A stretch of DNA of 7,281 bases from Verrucomicrobiota bacterium (GTDB taxonomy: Bacteria; Verrucomicrobiota; Verrucomicrobiia; Chthoniobacterales; JAFAMB01): contig JAFAXJ010000339.1 of assembly GCA_019241095.1 (NCBI GenBank), forward strand, positions 1 to 7,281, given 5' to 3'. A program made the position numbers and the translations under genes. How positions within the stretch are numbered: position 1 is the first letter of the stretch; the number at the start of each line of letters is the position of its first letter. The notes beneath the pieces were generated by a model, which saw only the letters and a program-made list of their open reading frames with translations, made no database searches and was not told the origin of the DNA. Shown here one piece after another: positions 5,430-7,281 of this stretch.

Positions 5430-6692
5430 ATGAACAGTGATCTCTTGGCAGTGCTGGACTACATGGAGCGTGAGAAAGGAATCAAGCGAGAAATTTTGCT
5501 TGATGCCGTTTCGAGCGCACTGCTTACCGCGGCAAAAAAGAGCGTTGGTCCAGCAAGAGATCTGCGAGTTACAATCGACCCCAAAAGCGGTGAAATCACT
5601 GCTCTTGCCAACCTGATTGTAGTCCAAAATGTACATAGCATCCATGACGAAATCCACATAGCTCGAGCTAAAAGGATAAAACCGGATGCTGCTCCAGGTG
5701 ATATGCTGGAGGTGGAAGTCACTCCGGAAGGATTCGGACGAATTGCAGCCCAAACGGCACGGCAAGCAATACTGCAGAGAATTCGGCAAGCCGAAAAAGA
5801 GATGATCTATGATGAATTCAAAGACCGGGCTGGAGAGATCGTAAGCGGAACGGTTCGCCGGTTTGAACGTTCAGATGTCATTGTAGATCTCGGCAAATTT
5901 GAGGCGATCATGCCTGCTCGCGAGAGGGTTGCAACCGAAGATTACAACATCGGCGACCGGATCAGAGCCTATGTAGTCGCGGTTGAAAACCTTAGTCGTG
6001 GGCCGGAGATCATTATATCCCGGAGCCATCCCAACTTTGTGCGCAGATTGTTCGAGGTCGAGGTGAGTGAGATTGCGGATCGAACAGTAGACATAAAGGC
6101 AATTGCTCGCGAGGCCGGCTATCGCACAAAGATTGCTGTCTGGTCTTCGGACGAGAAAGTTGACCCGGTTGGGGCATGTGTGGGAATGCGCGGTTCGCGA
6201 GTTAAAAACATTGTTCGCGAGTTGAATCAAGAAAAAGTGGATATAATCCGTTGGAGTCCAGATCCGCGCGATTTTGTGGTGGAAGCTCTTAAGCCAGCGA
6301 AAATCAAATCATTGTCGTTGGACGAAAGCCGACATGCGATCAATATCACGGTCGACGAGGATCAACTTTCGTTAGCAATCGGGAGGCGGGGACAAAATGC
6401 CAGGCTCACATCGCGCCTCACCGGCTGGGAGATAAACATCTCCAAGGACGAATCTGCGACCCAGGCCTTTGAACAAAAGATTGCACAAGCTATTACTCTG
6501 CTTGCGAATTCACTCAAGATCGACGAAGGCACAGCTCGGTTACTTGCCCGCGCTGGCGTAAACAGCATTGAGGGAATTCTCGAGGTCGATCCCGAAGATA
6601 TTGCTGATATTTTGCAGGTGAACGTTGAACGCGCCCGCGAGATTCATGAAGCAGCGCGTAAGGAAAACGAAAATAAATTGGCATCCACTTGA
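5430..6692 (+). CDS. nusA: Transcription termination/antitermination factor NusA
   Basis: A 420-residue RNA-polymerase-binding factor that modulates pausing, termination and antitermination. The N-terminal domain (about 1-125) starts MNSDLLAVLDYMEREKGIKR and supplies the polymerase contact. The S1 domain is at about 135-199 (GEIVSGTVRRFE to PEIIISRSH). KH1 is at about 230-276 with GMRG (252-255) and VKNIVREL, and KH2 is at about 300-345 with LAIGRRGQNARL (GRRG 318-321). A helical C-terminal segment (about 365-410) resembles the helix-hairpin-helix end of NusA, so the protein is shorter than the 495 residues of E. coli NusA, which has two acidic repeats. I chose the ATG at 5430 because homologues begin there; an in-frame TTG at 5370 would add 20 unconserved residues. 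There is no Shine-Dalgarno. infB follows after 42 nt, the usual partner, while rimP is not upstream. Confidence 0.96.
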   Translation: MNSDLLAVLDYMEREKGIKREILLDAVSSALLTAAKKSVGPARDLRVTIDPKSGEITALANLIVVQNVHSIHDEIHIARAKRIKPDAAPGDMLEVEVTPEGFGRIAAQTARQAILQRIRQAEKEMIYDEFKDRAGEIVSGTVRRFERSDVIVDLGKFEAIMPARERVATEDYNIGDRIRAYVVAVENLSRGPEIIISRSHPNFVRRLFEVEVSEIADRTVDIKAIAREAGYRTKIAVWSSDEKVDPVGACVGMRGSRVKNIVRELNQEKVDIIRWSPDPRDFVVEALKPAKIKSLSLDESRHAINITVDEDQLSLAIGRRGQNARLTSRLTGWEINISKDESATQAFEQKIAQAITLLANSLKIDEGTARLLARAGVNSIEGILEVDPEDIADILQVNVERAREIHEAARKENENKLAST

Positions 6693-6734
6693 ACAGAGAA
6701 ATGGAGCCAATGAAATCTTTACAGAAAACGATAC

Positions 6735-7281
6735 ATGGCAACACGCGCGAGCAACAAGAAGGAAACAAAATCGTTAGAAAATGCTGATACCTCAGCAGTC
6801 AAAAGTGTTGCGCCCGCGGCACCCGCGCCGGCCACTGATCTGATCACCCCTAAGAAAAAAAGGGCGTTCAACGAAAATAGGAATCCTACCCGCTCAGGTG
6901 TTCCGCCGATCAGCAAGGCAAATCAGGCTGAGACGGACACGGCGGCTGGCCAGCCGATAATCCCTGTTGCAGAGCCCGCCCAATCTACTCCGCCCCAACC
7001 GGTTCTACCCCCGAAGCAAGAATCGGTTTCGCTGATTGATATTAGAAAAGGAAAATCTGGGGACCAGGAAGCGAAGCCGAAATCGGTTTTGCCGCCCATC
7101 TCGAAAATCCTGGCCCCGCGCGGTGTAAAATCTCCAGAACCCGAGGCTAAACCTGCGTCGCTGCCAGCACCGCTCGAACCGGTTATTCAGGTCGAGGTCA
7201 CGGAAAATGTACCCGGTGAGAAAGTCGTTCATCTGAAGCCGCCAATCATTGTAAGAGAACTTGCTCTACAAATTGGGCTGA
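6735..7281 (+). CDS. infB: Translation initiation factor IF-2, N-terminal part
   Basis: An open frame of 182 codons from the ATG at 6735 runs off the right edge; the GTPase and later domains lie outside. The visible part is a disordered, low-complexity leader rich in Pro, Ala, Lys and Glu (KKK and PKKKR near 36-40, several PP pairs). It ends in PPIIVRELALQIGL, the start of the IF2 N-terminal module. That module and the position directly after nusA identify it as IF-2, which places initiator tRNA on the ribosome. Upstream ATGs at 6701 and 6710 are in another frame and stop after a short run, so 6735 is the best start. No Shine-Dalgarno is present. The 42-nt gap to nusA shows no terminator, so the two genes are probably one transcript. 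Confidence 0.88.
   Translation, partial: MATRASNKKETKSLENADTSAVKSVAPAAPAPATDLITPKKKRAFNENRNPTRSGVPPISKANQAETDTAAGQPIIPVAEPAQSTPPQPVLPPKQESVSLIDIRKGKSGDQEAKPKSVLPPISKILAPRGVKSPEPEAKPASLPAPLEPVIQVEVTENVPGEKVVHLKPPIIVRELALQIGL

Noticed and set aside
5280..5789. Minus-strand ORF of 169 codons
   Set aside because: It overlaps nusA in antisense, and its sequence is rich in Ser and Cys without domain-like patterns; the nusA frame is clearly the coding one.

Overview
The window looks like chromosomal DNA of a Gram-negative bacterium, most likely a member of the Verrucomicrobiota. The outer-membrane efflux gene shows two membranes. The NusA sequence and the start of IF2 (a Pro/Ala/Lys-rich leader running into an IIVRELA module) read to me like verrucomicrobial versions. 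The tRNA gene encodes no CCA end, and the gene starts mostly lack a Shine-Dalgarno sequence. The phylum is inferred from remembered family resemblance, not from a search.

Left part (1-3544, minus strand): a four-gene efflux operon read right to left. It encodes a TolC-family outer-membrane channel (3544-1964), a 92-residue YtcA-like two-helix membrane protein (1914-1636), an MdtN-like periplasmic adaptor (1639-548) and an MdtO-like FUSC inner-membrane protein (555 to beyond position 1). The last three genes overlap by 4 and 8 nt, so they are probably translationally coupled. They resemble the E. coli ytcA-mdtN-mdtO genes, but here the outer-membrane gene comes first and belongs to a different TolC branch. 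Together they would form a trans-envelope exporter of small, probably aromatic or amphiphilic, compounds.

Middle (3545-4620): no intact protein gene. It holds a 22-bp inverted repeat just upstream of the efflux operon, the frameshifted 3' part of an alpha/beta-hydrolase gene (about 4227-3742), an intact tRNA-Lys(TTT) (4396-4325), and a tandem second copy of the tRNA 5' half and its upstream flank (4492-4570) whose anticodon and T arms have decayed.

Right part (4621-7281): a HAD-family hydrolase of the HDHD3/DREG-2 type (5283-4621, minus) is divergent from nusA (5430-6692, plus), which is followed after 42 nt by the 5' end of infB (6735 to beyond the window). A good sigma70-type promoter (TTGACG, 17 nt, TACATT) lies in the divergent gap. 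nusA therefore seems to head its own unit, without the rimP gene that commonly precedes it in bacteria.

I see no phage, CRISPR, insertion sequence or clearly novel defence system. The most interesting items are the YtcA-containing efflux operon, the decayed tRNA duplicate and the hydrolase pseudogene.
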